DNA of 51,185 nt, taken from Chloroflexota bacterium (lineage in GTDB: Bacteria; Chloroflexota; Limnocylindria; QHBO01). The notes beneath the pieces were generated by a model that searched no databases, was not told the DNA's origin, and saw nothing but the letters and a program-made list of their open reading frames with translations. Of the stretch, positions 17,414 to 25,551 are shown in pieces (positions within the stretch are counted from its first letter, which is position 1; every line of letters begins with the position of its first letter). The stretch is taken from contig QHBO01000044.1 in assembly GCA_003243965.1 (NCBI GenBank), forward strand, positions 1-51,185. The letters run 5' to 3'. Both the position numbers and the translations under genes were made by a program.

Positions 17414-19011
17414 GACGCAGCACCGCCGGTGGCGGCGGACAGCAGCCGACCAACCGCCGCGGCGTCCAGCTGGTCGTCGATCGGGCGCGTGGCGGCGAGG
17501 TGGCCGTCGGGCCGGATGAGCCACGCACGCGGACCGGACGGCGCGTAGACGCGCTCCAGCCGACGCGTGATGTCGTCCAGCAGCGTGACGCCGGGGTGCG
17601 GCTCCCCGAGGCCCGATGCCACGACGCGGATCGGCGGACGCTGCGCGGGTGCCGGTAGCGATTCGGCGAGCCGCGTGGCCTGCATCGCGTCGCCGCCGAC
17701 GAGGAGCAGCACGAACCGCCCGCCGAGAAGCTCCCGAAGTCGGCGGATCGTCTGGTCGGCCGGGCAGCGGACCGCAGCGTCGGGTGCCACGCCGCCGAGT
17801 TCCGGCAGGCCCGGTGCCGAGCCGCCCCGATCGATCAGTGGCGAGTCCGCGTAACTGAATGGCTGCGCGAGGCGTCCGGAGTTCACGCGGCGTCGAAACC
17901 ACGCGGAGCGGACCGAGCCGCGCAGCGCGAGGTTGCGCCACGTCCGTCGCACGCGGCCGCGGGGCACCATGAAGCGCATCGTGGCGTCGGTGACCGCCAG
18001 GTTCTCCAGCGCAGCCGCCCGTCGCTCGAGGTCATAGCTCGCCAGCAGCTCGGGCGGGGCGTCGCCGCGCAGCACGGAGGCGAGCTTCCAGGCCAGGTTC
18101 TCCGCATCGGCGACGCCGGAATTCAGGCCGCGCGCCCCGAACGGCGACATCAGGTGCGCGGCGTCGCCGGCAAGGAATGCATGACCCCGCCGAAAGGCCG
18201 GTGCAATGCGCTGGTGGAATCGGTACATCGTCAGCCACACGAGCTCGTATTCGGCATCCCCGATCACCGCGCGAATGCGGCGGTCCAGGCGTCCCGAGCG
18301 GCGCTCGTCCTCGACGTCCGTGTCCGACGCCACCTGCCAGTCGATCCGCCAGCAGTCGTCGGGCTGTGGATGGATCAGCACCTGGCGGCCGGGGTTCCAG
18401 GGCGGGTCGAAGTAGAACCGCCGCTCGCTGGGGAAGGGCAGCCCGGCGCGGACATCGGCGATCAGAAACAGGTCCTCGAACGAGTGGCCGGGGAACCCCA
18501 TGCCGAGCGCGTGCCGGACGCCCGAATGGGCGCCATCGGTACCGATGACCTGCTCGGCGGCCACCTCGACGTCGCCCGCTGCGGTCGAGAACGTGAGCCG
18601 CACTCCGTCCGTCCCGTCGCGAATCGCGGTCAGCCGATGGCCCCAGCGGACCTCGACCCCCAGCTCGGCGAGCCTGGCCAGCAGCATCTCCTCGACCTCG
18701 CTCTGGCTGATGTTCACGAACGGCGGGAAGTGCTCGTCGCCCGCGCCCGGCAGCTCGACGCTGAAGAGCTCGCGGTCCCGAAAGTACGTTCGACCGATAC
18801 GCCATTGCGCGCCGCGGTCGGCAACCGCCTGACCGATGCCGAGGCGCTGCCAGATCTCGAGCGTCTCGCGCTGCATGCAGATCGCCCGGCTGCCCGCGGC
18901 TTGGTGCCGAGGTCGGTCGTCGAAGACCTGGCAGCGCACGCCCTGCTGCGCGAGCCGTCCGGCGAGGGTCAGCCCGACCGGCCCCGCCCCGACTACCGCA
19001 GCTGGCGTCAT
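17407..19011 (-). CDS. FAD-dependent aromatic-type monooxygenase
   Basis: A 534-residue flavoprotein of the PheA/TfdB hydroxylase group. The N-terminal FAD Rossmann loop is GAGPVGLTLAG at 8-18, the DG motif is IGTDGAHSGVRHAL near 157, and the second FAD motif GHAFLAGDAAHLMSPFGARG lies near 283. A C-terminal thioredoxin-like domain runs from about 400 (CPADQTIRRLRELLGGRFV). Such enzymes hydroxylate phenols or polyketides using NAD(P)H and oxygen; the substrate is not evident. It lies 3 bp after the MBL-fold gene, so the two form an operon, perhaps for aromatic breakdown. Confidence 0.9.
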   Translation of the reverse strand: MTPAAVVGAGPVGLTLAGRLAQQGVRCQVFDDRPRHQAAGSRAICMQRETLEIWQRLGIGQAVADRGAQWRIGRTYFRDRELFSVELPGAGDEHFPPFVNISQSEVEEMLLARLAELGVEVRWGHRLTAIRDGTDGVRLTFSTAAGDVEVAAEQVIGTDGAHSGVRHALGMGFPGHSFEDLFLIADVRAGLPFPSERRFYFDPPWNPGRQVLIHPQPDDCWRIDWQVASDTDVEDERRSGRLDRRIRAVIGDAEYELVWLTMYRFHQRIAPAFRRGHAFLAGDAAHLMSPFGARGLNSGVADAENLAWKLASVLRGDAPPELLASYDLERRAAALENLAVTDATMRFMVPRGRVRRTWRNLALRGSVRSAWFRRRVNSGRLAQPFSYADSPLIDRGGSAPGLPELGGVAPDAAVRCPADQTIRRLRELLGGRFVLLLVGGDAMQATRLAESLPAPAQRPPIRVVASGLGEPHPGVTLLDDITRRLERVYAPSGPRAWLIRPDGHLAATRPIDDQLDAAAVGRLLSAATGGAASQ

Positions 19012-19014
19012 CGG

Positions 19015-19968
19015 TCAGTCCTGGAGCGCGTCCCAGACTTCCCGGTCGCGCTCCGCGGTCCAGATCCGCGGATGGTCGATGCCGCTCAGCTCGTCCCACG
19101 CGCGCTGCACGTTGAACGGCATGCAGTGCTCGAAGATCGGGAAGCCGGCGTAGCGTGGCGCAAGCTGAGCGTGGACCGCATCGAACGCCTGTTTGAGCGT
19201 GCCGCCACCATCCTTGACCTGGCGAGTCCCGTCGAGCGTGGTCCGCAGGAAATGGCGGGTGTCCTCGATCGCCTGCCCGACGTCCTCGCCGTGGACCACC
19301 GGCCCGCGACCGCCGACCAGCGAGCGAGGCTGAAGCGCCGCCACGCCGTCAAGGGTGGGCCCGCTCCAATCGGCGATGTGGGCATCGCCCATGTAGGGGG
19401 CCGCCTGCGCCTCGACCAGGTCGCCGGCGAACGCGATCCGCTCCGCGGGGAGCCAGACGACCAGGTCACCGGCGGTGTGGCCACGCCCGAGGTAGCGCAG
19501 CTCGACGAGGCGGTTCCCGAGGTCGATGGTCATCTGCGTGTCGAACACGTCCGTGGGCTGGGTGAGGCCGGGGATCGCCTCAGCCCCGCGGAAGAGTCGC
19601 GGGAAGCGAGCGAGCTCGCTTGCCCAATCCTGCTCCCCCCGTTCGTCGATCCACTCCCCGGTGTGGCGCTGCGCGATCACCCGCCTGGCGCCGAAGGCGC
19701 TGGCGCCCAGCACCCGCACGGCGTGGTAGTGGGTCAGTACCAGATCGCCGAAGGGCTTGGGGCTGATGCCACGTACCACGTCGATCCACTCGCGGGCCAT
19801 GAGCGGGGTGGCGCGGGCCTCGATGGCCAGCACGCTCTCCTCGCCGATGATGCAGCCCACGTTGGGATCGCCCTGGGCGGTGTAGGCGTACACCCGCGGG
19901 GCGAGCTCCTCGAGCCTGGCGGGCTTATCGGCGAGGTCGGCGCTCGAGGCGAAGGGACGGGTTGGCAT
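19015..19968 (-). CDS. MBL-fold metallohydrolase-like protein with altered metal motif
   Basis: A 317-residue metallo-beta-lactamase-fold protein. It keeps several metal-site positions: LTHYH near 79, GRGHTAGDLVVW near 162, FAGDLVEAQ near 180 and GPVVHG near 224. The core HxHxDH motif is HYHAVR, so the Asp and last His that hold the second metal are missing. It may bind one metal or have different chemistry; this could be a conserved trait of its subfamily. It is the first gene of a pair with the flavin monooxygenase. Its upstream region is the long repeat-rich intergenic stretch, so expression could be controlled there. Confidence 0.85.
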   Translation of the reverse strand: MPTRPFASSADLADKPARLEELAPRVYAYTAQGDPNVGCIIGEESVLAIEARATPLMAREWIDVVRGISPKPFGDLVLTHYHAVRVLGASAFGARRVIAQRHTGEWIDERGEQDWASELARFPRLFRGAEAIPGLTQPTDVFDTQMTIDLGNRLVELRYLGRGHTAGDLVVWLPAERIAFAGDLVEAQAAPYMGDAHIADWSGPTLDGVAALQPRSLVGGRGPVVHGEDVGQAIEDTRHFLRTTLDGTRQVKDGGGTLKQAFDAVHAQLAPRYAGFPIFEHCMPFNVQRAWDELSGIDHPRIWTAERDREVWDALQD

Positions 19969-19999
19969 GGACCGATGATACGGCGCCGCTCGGCGCTCG

Positions 20000-20084
20000 C
20001 CGCGGGTCGCGGGCCGCGGGTCGTGGGTCGCTCGCCGCGGGTCGCTCGCCGCGGGTCGCGGGTCGCGGGTCGCGGGTCGCGGGT
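20000..20084. repeat. Heptamer tandem repeats (CGCGGGT)n
   Basis: Five perfect CGCGGGT copies run from 20050 to 20084, preceded by degenerate copies and a duplicated CGCGGGTCGCTCGC segment back to about 20000. The tract begins 32 bp upstream of the MBL-fold start and is probably unstable in length. No reading frame here looks like protein. Confidence 0.9.
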
Positions 20085-20436
20085 CAGTATGTCGGGCGAC
20101 GGGCGACGCACGGTCGTTGCGACCATGAGTCCTGCCAGGATGTCGTTTGTCACGTCCGGCAGGGCCGACGGTGTGCGGCGGAGCGAAATATTCCTCTGGA
20201 GTCGGAATCCGCGCGCCACAGGGCCGAACTCAGGCATGGAAGTGAAGTTCGATGTCCTACCGGGACTGACCAGCACTGGCGGCGCCGGGCTTCGGCCTCC
20301 CAGGTCCGCAGGGGTGCCGCTGGCGCAGGCTTCCGCGCCAGGCCGTGGGGATCCCGCCGGCACAGGGCTTCGGCCACCGGCCACTGTCCGCCGGGGCGAG
20401 TCCAGCCGCGCGTGCCGCCGGGGCCGCGGCGGGCGG
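20085..20436. other. Gene-free structured region between serA and the MBL gene
   Basis: I see no credible gene. It contains GGTCG-TTG-CGACC (20112-20124); a 12-bp stem with one bulged A, CCTGCCAGGATGT against ACGTCCGGCAGG (20131-20163); and CTGGCGC-AGGCTTCC-GCGCCAG near 20320-20341. Three imperfect units of about 38 bp, each starting with a GGGCTTCGGC- or AGGCTTCC-like core, fill roughly 20287-20400. It could be the serA 3' end plus a structured leader of the MBL operon, or a separate RNA. I could match it to no known riboswitch. Confidence 0.5.
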
Positions 20437-22032
20437 TCAGCCGCCGGGGAGAATGGGCAGCTCCAGCACGCGAACCTCTCGCACCCCGGGGATCCTCTCC
20501 AGGCCGGCGAGCACCGCCGGAGGGATGGACTGGTCGACGCTCACCAGCATGGCCGCCTCTCCCGCGGCCGACAGTCGCGAAAGCTCCAGGGACGAGATGT
20601 TGACGCCGGCCTGGGCCAGAAGCGTCCCGACCGTCCCGACGATCCCGGGCCGATCATGGTGGCGGGTGACCAGCATGCGGCCGGCGAGCTCGGCGTCCAG
20701 AGAGAAGCCGTTCAGCGCGGTGAGTCGCGGGCGACCGTGCGCGGTCGCCCCGGACAGCCGCAGGCCACCGGCCTCGAGGGTGAGCAGGGACGTCCAGGCT
20801 TCGACGGCATCGGTCCGTGTCTCGCTGACGGTGAGGCCGCGCTCTCGCGCGACGAGGTCCGCGTTGACCGCGTTGACCCGCTGGTCGGTGACCGGTTCGA
20901 GCAGCCCGCCGAGCGCGGCCGTGCGTATCGGGGCCGTCTCGTGGGCCGCGATCTCGCCGGCGTAGGTGAGCCCGACTCCGTCGAACGGCCCGCTGCCGAG
21001 CTGGCGCGCCACGATCGCCAGGCGGCGAGCCAGCTCGACGAACGGTCGCAGGCGCGGGGCGACATCGAGCGCCACTGCCGGCGCGTTGATGGCGTACGGC
21101 GGCGTCACTCCAGAGAGCGCCAACACCACCTGCTCGGCCATCTCGACGCCGACACGGTCCTGGGCCTCGCGGGTCGACGCCCCGAGGTGGGGAGTGAGGA
21201 TCGTGTTCGGCGTGGCGCGCAGCGGGCTGTCGGCGGCCAGCGGCTCAGCCGAGTAGACGTCCAGCGCGGCGCCGCCAAGTCGTCCCTCGGTCAGCGCTTC
21301 GGCGAGAACGGTCTCGTCCACGATGCCGCCGCGCGCGACGTTCAACAGGTATGCGCCCGGCTTCATTGCCTCGATCGCGGCTCGCCCGACGAGCCCGCGC
21401 GTGGCCCGCGTCAGCGGCGTGTGCACCGTAACGATATCCGCGCGCAGCAGCAGCTCCGGCAGTCCCACCAGCCGGGCCGACGCCTCCGTGGCCTGATCCG
21501 CGATGAGGTACGGGTCGTAGGCGAGCACCCGAGCCTCGAAGGCGGCCACCCGCCGGGCGACGGCTTTGCCGATCCTTCCCAGGCCGATGATTCCCACCGT
21601 CCGGCCGCGCAGCTCGCTGCCGGTGAGGGCGGATCGATCCCACCTGCCCTCGCGGACCGATGCATCGGCGCGCGGAATGCGGCGCAGCAGGCTCAGCATC
21701 AGCGCCACCGTGTGCTCCGCGGCCGCGATCGTGTTGCCGGTCGGGGCGTTGACCACCATCACCCCGGCACGCGTCGCCGCCGCGAGGTCGATGCGGTCGG
21801 TGCCGACGCTCGCCACCCCGACCACGCTCAGCCGCGGAGTGGCGGCGGCGAGCAGCTCCGCATCGACCCTCGTCTGCGAGCGGACGACCAGCGCGTCGTA
21901 GCCTTCTCCGTCGGCGAGGAGCCGAAGCAGCTCGGGACGCTTCAGGTCGAGACGGACGTGAGTCTGATGCGAGGCGGCCAGCAGATCGATGCCGGCAGCT
22001 GCGACCGGCTCGACCAGGAGGATGCGCGGCAT
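20437..22032 (-). CDS. serA: D-3-phosphoglycerate dehydrogenase
   Basis: First step of serine synthesis, oxidising 3-phosphoglycerate with NAD. At 531 residues it is the long form. It has an N-terminal substrate domain, NAD loop GIIGLGRIGKAVARR near 145, catalytic Arg in LLNVARGGIVDE near 230, and the Glu and His pair ending in ILTPHLGAST near 280. An intervening ASB domain spans about 310-450, and a C-terminal ACT regulatory domain (VTRHHDRPGIVGTVGTLLAQ) lies near 455. The ATG at 22032 begins exactly at the fold (MPRILLVEP); longer in-frame extension is low-complexity. It is divergent from ppa with 67 bp between them. Confidence 0.96.
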   Translation of the reverse strand: MPRILLVEPVAAAGIDLLAASHQTHVRLDLKRPELLRLLADGEGYDALVVRSQTRVDAELLAAATPRLSVVGVASVGTDRIDLAAATRAGVMVVNAPTGNTIAAAEHTVALMLSLLRRIPRADASVREGRWDRSALTGSELRGRTVGIIGLGRIGKAVARRVAAFEARVLAYDPYLIADQATEASARLVGLPELLLRADIVTVHTPLTRATRGLVGRAAIEAMKPGAYLLNVARGGIVDETVLAEALTEGRLGGAALDVYSAEPLAADSPLRATPNTILTPHLGASTREAQDRVGVEMAEQVVLALSGVTPPYAINAPAVALDVAPRLRPFVELARRLAIVARQLGSGPFDGVGLTYAGEIAAHETAPIRTAALGGLLEPVTDQRVNAVNADLVARERGLTVSETRTDAVEAWTSLLTLEAGGLRLSGATAHGRPRLTALNGFSLDAELAGRMLVTRHHDRPGIVGTVGTLLAQAGVNISSLELSRLSAAGEAAMLVSVDQSIPPAVLAGLERIPGVREVRVLELPILPGG

Positions 22033-22099
22033 CCGCGGAGGATAGCGCCGCGGCGGCCGCCGATTCTCCGCGCGGCAGGCCGGGCCGCATACTGCGCGC

Positions 22100-22621
22100 A
22101 TGCCGACAGCGCGAGACCCGATCGAGGTGGTCGTCGAGATCCCGTCGGGAAGCCGCAACAAGTACGAGTACGACCACGGGCGACATCGGTTCGTGCTCGA
22201 CCGGGTGCTGTACAGCAGCGTCCATTACCCGTGCGACTACGGCTTCATCGAGGGAACCCTGGCCGATGACGGCGACCCGCTCGACGTGCTGGTCGTGATC
22301 AGCGAGCCGACCTTCCCCGGGTGCGTGGTCCGCGCCCGTCCGGTGGGCGTCCTGGACATGACCGATGACAAGGGGCACGACTACAAGATCCTGGCGGTCG
22401 CCCACGACGACCCGCGCTGGGAGGCCACCTATGCGCTGGAGGGACTCTCGCCGCATCGGCTCCGCGAGATCGAGAACTTCTTCGAGATCTACAAGACGCT
22501 CGAGGGGCGCGAGACCCAGGTCGCCGGCTGGCTGGGGGTCGAGGACGCGTGGGAGATCATCGATGCCGCCGTCCGGGCCGGTCAGCGGGAAGGGACCACG
22601 CCGCCCGGAACCTGGCGCTGA
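22100..22621 (+). CDS. ppa: Inorganic pyrophosphatase (family I)
   Basis: Hydrolyses pyrophosphate to phosphate, pulling biosynthetic reactions forward. The 173 residues match soluble bacterial family I enzymes. The signature DDGDPLDVLV near 55 has the three aspartates, and PSGSRNKYEYD, YPCDYGFIEGT, DDKGHDYKILAV and HRLREIENFFEIYK are all intact. It stands alone between divergent serA and a convergent glycosyltransferase gene. Confidence 0.97.
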   Translation: MPTARDPIEVVVEIPSGSRNKYEYDHGRHRFVLDRVLYSSVHYPCDYGFIEGTLADDGDPLDVLVVISEPTFPGCVVRARPVGVLDMTDDKGHDYKILAVAHDDPRWEATYALEGLSPHRLREIENFFEIYKTLEGRETQVAGWLGVEDAWEIIDAAVRAGQREGTTPPGTWR

Positions 22622-22655
22622 GCTGCCGCCACCCTCGCGACACCGTCGCCCGCGA

Positions 22656-23669
22656 TCAGCTGTCCCCGCTGTTCCCGGCGCTGTTGCCGCGGTTCCCGGC
22701 GCTGTCCCCGCGGTTCCCGGCGCTGTCCCCGCTGTTCCCGCGCCTGTGCGCGCGATGCGACGCGAGCAGCTCCTGCCACGCCTCGGCCATCCGCTCCTGC
22801 CAACTCGACAGCGCGTAGCGCGCCACCGTCGCCGCCACGACCTGCGGGTCATAGTCCGGGACGGCAGCGAGGGCGGCCTCCCAGCCAACGTCGTCAGCGA
22901 CGAGGGTGCCGTTGACGCCATCGATCACGATCTCGCGCAGGCCGCCAACATCACGCGCCACGACCCAGCGCCCGGAGCCGATCGCCTCCGCCGCGACCAG
23001 CCCGAATGCCTCCGCGCGGGTCGGCATCAGCACCACGTCGTGCTCCGCCATCAGGCGCGCAACCTCCGATGGGGTCAGCTCGTGGATCCCCGGACCGGCG
23101 CGCGTGTGCGCAAGGCGGAGAGCGAGGTCATAGCCCTTCAGCGGGTTCGCGCCGCCGAGGTACAGGACCCGCCCCCTGGCCCGCGGACGTGGCGACGGGC
23201 GGAAGAGGGCATCGTCGTAGCCGGGCGGGATGATCCGCGGCTCGCGACCGATGCGACGCAGGTTGGCGGCGGTGTCCGGCGAGTTGGTGACCAGAAGGTC
23301 GGCATGCCGGACCACCTGGCGCACGAAGAACCGGTAGCCCCGCCCCCAGTGGAAGTACTGCCGCGCGTCGGTGCCGTGGGCATAGGCCAGCAGCGGCAAC
23401 CCGCGCAGCCGGGCGACGACCAGTGCCGCGAACCCGGCGCGGTAGAGGATGTGCGCCTCGACGCCGTCGAAGCGCGAGCCGGCTCGCAGGGCGTTCAGCA
23501 TCAGGCGCGAGAGACGGATCACCCAATGGCCGCCGCCGGCGTCGGCCACCACCTTCACACCGGAGACACCGCGCAGGCGGTTGGCGACGAAGATGCCACT
23601 GCTGGGGTGCTCGGGGCTGGGCCAGACGGAGGTCACCACCAGCAGGCGGGGCACCCGCCGGTCAGCCAT
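22656..23669 (-). CDS. Glycosyltransferase family 4 with repetitive C-terminal tail
   Basis: A 337-residue GT-B retaining glycosyltransferase. The N-domain begins PRLLVVTSVWPSPEHPSSG, and the nucleotide-sugar motif EAFGLVAAEAIGSG near 245 gives the usual E-x7-E pair. Sugar and acceptor are unknown. The C-terminal tail is four copies of a seven-residue Gly/Asn/Ser/Asp repeat encoded by 21-bp DNA repeats, unlike other GT4 enzymes. ATG at 23669 overlaps the acyltransferase stop by 8 bp and is preferred over a start at 23759 inside that gene. It is the last gene of the PIG-L / acyltransferase / GT operon. Confidence 0.88.
   Translation of the reverse strand: MADRRVPRLLVVTSVWPSPEHPSSGIFVANRLRGVSGVKVVADAGGGHWVIRLSRLMLNALRAGSRFDGVEAHILYRAGFAALVVARLRGLPLLAYAHGTDARQYFHWGRGYRFFVRQVVRHADLLVTNSPDTAANLRRIGREPRIIPPGYDDALFRPSPRPRARGRVLYLGGANPLKGYDLALRLAHTRAGPGIHELTPSEVARLMAEHDVVLMPTRAEAFGLVAAEAIGSGRWVVARDVGGLREIVIDGVNGTLVADDVGWEAALAAVPDYDPQVVAATVARYALSSWQERMAEAWQELLASHRAHRRGNSGDSAGNRGDSAGNRGNSAGNSGDS
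22660..22743. repeat. Four 21-bp coding repeats
   Basis: CTGTCCCCGCTGTTCCCGGCG and close variants occur four times in tandem, in frame with the GT4 gene, encoding a Gly-Asn-Arg/Ser-Gly-Asp/Asn-Ser-Ala tail. A multiple of three keeps the frame if copy number changes. Confidence 0.93.
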
Positions 23670-24837
23670 CGGACGTCGCCGCTGCACGTTGGCTCGGCGG
23701 CCGCGCCTCCCAATCCACGTACCGGTCCCCCGCCGGACGCGAGTAGAAACGGATGCCATAGCGCCGCAGCTCGTTTGCCAGTCGCTCGCTCACCCCATCC
23801 GCGAGGCCACGGATATGGCGCGAACGAGTGTCGAAGACCGTCCATCCCGACTCCGCGACCTCCGCGCCATCGGCGCCGAGGATGCACGCTCGCCGCCCGC
23901 GGGCGGCCACCTCGGCTCGGGGCTCCGCCACGGCGACGTAGGAGACCTCCGGTGTATCGAGCCGAACCCCCGCGACGGGATCGTCGAGCGGCTCGGGCAC
24001 CGCATCGGAGCCGAGCAGCTCCGCGTAGTGGGACAGGAACGAGCGGAAGAAATCGACCAGGCGCTCACCCTCCAGCGGACGTGGGTAGCTCTGTTCGCGG
24101 ATCACCTTCGCCGGCGATCCGGCGGCCAGCGCACCGTCCGGCAGATCGCTGGTCACCAGTGAGTTGACCCCGACCACCACGTTGCGCCCGATGCGGACGC
24201 CGGGATTGACGATCGCTCCGGGGAGCCAGCTGAAGTCGCCGATCTCGACGCCGTCGAAGGCCACCGGGAACCCTTCGAGCCGCGAGGGGTAGGCTCCATG
24301 GGTGTAGATGCTGGTGCGGGTGCCGAGTCCGACCTCGTGGCCGATCACCACAGGCCGCGCGGTGTTCACCAGGCTGTCGACCCCGAGGTGCAGGTAATGA
24401 CCGGCCACCAGGCTCGATGAGCGCTCGAAGGCAGAGCCACCGCCGACTTTGGCCTGCGGCAGCATCCACAGCTCCTGGCCGATCTCCACGCGCCGCCCGG
24501 AGATCTCCGCCTGCTCACCGACGGTCCCGTGTGCGCCGATATGGAGCTCGTCGAGGACCCGCAGGCTGGCGTTCCGCTGGACCCGAACCGCCTCGTCGAG
24601 ACGAATCTCCCCGCCCTCGATGCGAACCTGCCTGCCGATCCTGACCCCGGGGCCGAGCACCAGGCGGCCGACCTTGATCCGCACGCCGCCCGGCGTTCGG
24701 AAGTCGTCGTCGCCCGAATCGCCGATTCGGCAGCCCGGGCCGATCTCCACCTCGTCCGCCTCGATCAGCACGTCGGTGCCGAAGTGGCAGTCGGAGGCCA
24801 GGTCGGCGGTCGCCGCGCGGATCGGGGAGGGGGGCAT
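23662..24837 (-). CDS. Left-handed beta-helix (hexapeptide) acyltransferase-like protein
   Basis: A 391-residue protein with hexapeptide repeats from about 20 to 250 (FGTDVLIEADEVEIGPGCRI; VVIGHEVGLGTRTSIYTHGA; GVEIGDFSWLPGAIVNPGVR; IGRNVVVGVNSLVTSDLPDG), ending in the GSPAKVIR signature of sugar O- or N-acyltransferases. THGAYPS holds a histidine that could be catalytic. The helix has unusually many coils, and about 110 further residues form a separate C-terminal domain I do not recognise (VSYVAVAEPRAEVAARGRRA onward). It lies 3 bp after the PIG-L gene, so deacetylation followed by re-acylation of an amino sugar is a fair guess. Confidence 0.82.
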   Translation of the reverse strand: MPPSPIRAATADLASDCHFGTDVLIEADEVEIGPGCRIGDSGDDDFRTPGGVRIKVGRLVLGPGVRIGRQVRIEGGEIRLDEAVRVQRNASLRVLDELHIGAHGTVGEQAEISGRRVEIGQELWMLPQAKVGGGSAFERSSSLVAGHYLHLGVDSLVNTARPVVIGHEVGLGTRTSIYTHGAYPSRLEGFPVAFDGVEIGDFSWLPGAIVNPGVRIGRNVVVGVNSLVTSDLPDGALAAGSPAKVIREQSYPRPLEGERLVDFFRSFLSHYAELLGSDAVPEPLDDPVAGVRLDTPEVSYVAVAEPRAEVAARGRRACILGADGAEVAESGWTVFDTRSRHIRGLADGVSERLANELRRYGIRFYSRPAGDRYVDWEARPPSQRAAATSDG

Positions 24838-24840
24838 GGA

Positions 24841-25479
24841 CTACATGATACTGAGGCGGATCACCTCGAACGCCTCGGCCGCCGGCTGGTTCATCTGCAG
24901 CCCGCGGACCGCCGCCAGCGACCGCAGGAACTCCTCGCGGAGGTACGGGCGTGCCGCCTGCGACCGATAGGCGCGGGCGTGCTCCACCTTGCGGGCCAGG
25001 TGGCGCTCGTCGAGCCGAACGTAGCACGCGCCCTCGAACGGCAGGCCCATGTTCATCGGCATCTCGTACCCGAGCAGGGTGGTGTGCTTGAAGGCGCGCA
25101 GCGCCTCGCGGGCCACGACGCCGTGATCCTGGTGGATGTCGGACCGCGCGGGGACGAAGACGATCGCCGGCCCGACCTCGGCTCGCAGCTTGACGAGCTG
25201 CTCGAGGATCTCCTGTCGATGCGCCGGGAAGTGGCGGACCGGGAAGTCGAAAAGCCGGAAGCGATCCTCGGGGATGCCCAGGACCGCGATCGCTTCGCGC
25301 ACCTCGCGCTTCAGGACATCGCGGTCGAAGCCCGACGGCACCGACGCTTCCGCGGAGGAGAAGACGGCCAGATGGACGTCCATGCCGGCCTCGCGCATGC
25401 GCAGAATCGTTCCCGCGCAGCCGAACTCGTCGTCGGTGTGCGCCGCCACCACCAGCGCGCGCTGCCCGGACTCGAACAT
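24841..25479 (-). CDS. PIG-L family deacetylase
   Basis: A 212-residue zinc-dependent N-deacetylase of the LmbE/PIG-L family. The metal motif AHTDDEFGCAGT at 13-24 is a variant of AHPDDE, and SDIHQDHGVVAREALRAF near 112 supplies the third histidine. Known substrates are N-acetylglucosaminyl lipids or thiol precursors; here the neighbours suggest a polysaccharide or glycolipid. AGGAGG lies 10 nt before the ATG. It is the first gene of the operon running to 22656 and is divergent from the flippase gene. Confidence 0.92.
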   Translation of the reverse strand: MFESGQRALVVAAHTDDEFGCAGTILRMREAGMDVHLAVFSSAEASVPSGFDRDVLKREVREAIAVLGIPEDRFRLFDFPVRHFPAHRQEILEQLVKLRAEVGPAIVFVPARSDIHQDHGVVAREALRAFKHTTLLGYEMPMNMGLPFEGACYVRLDERHLARKVEHARAYRSQAARPYLREEFLRSLAAVRGLQMNQPAAEAFEVIRLSIM

Positions 25480-25551
25480 CGGTCGATCGCCTCCTGAGCG
25501 CCGAGTATATGGGCAGCCGCCGGCCCGCCATCCGGGCTAAGGTGCGCACTG

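Noticed and set aside
20000-20084. CRISPR-like array
   Set aside because: Units are 7 bp, directly joined, without spacers; this is a simple tandem repeat.
18154-22269. 1371-codon open frame on the plus strand
   Set aside because: It lies antisense to the monooxygenase, MBL and serA genes, each with intact family motifs, and runs through simple heptamer repeats.
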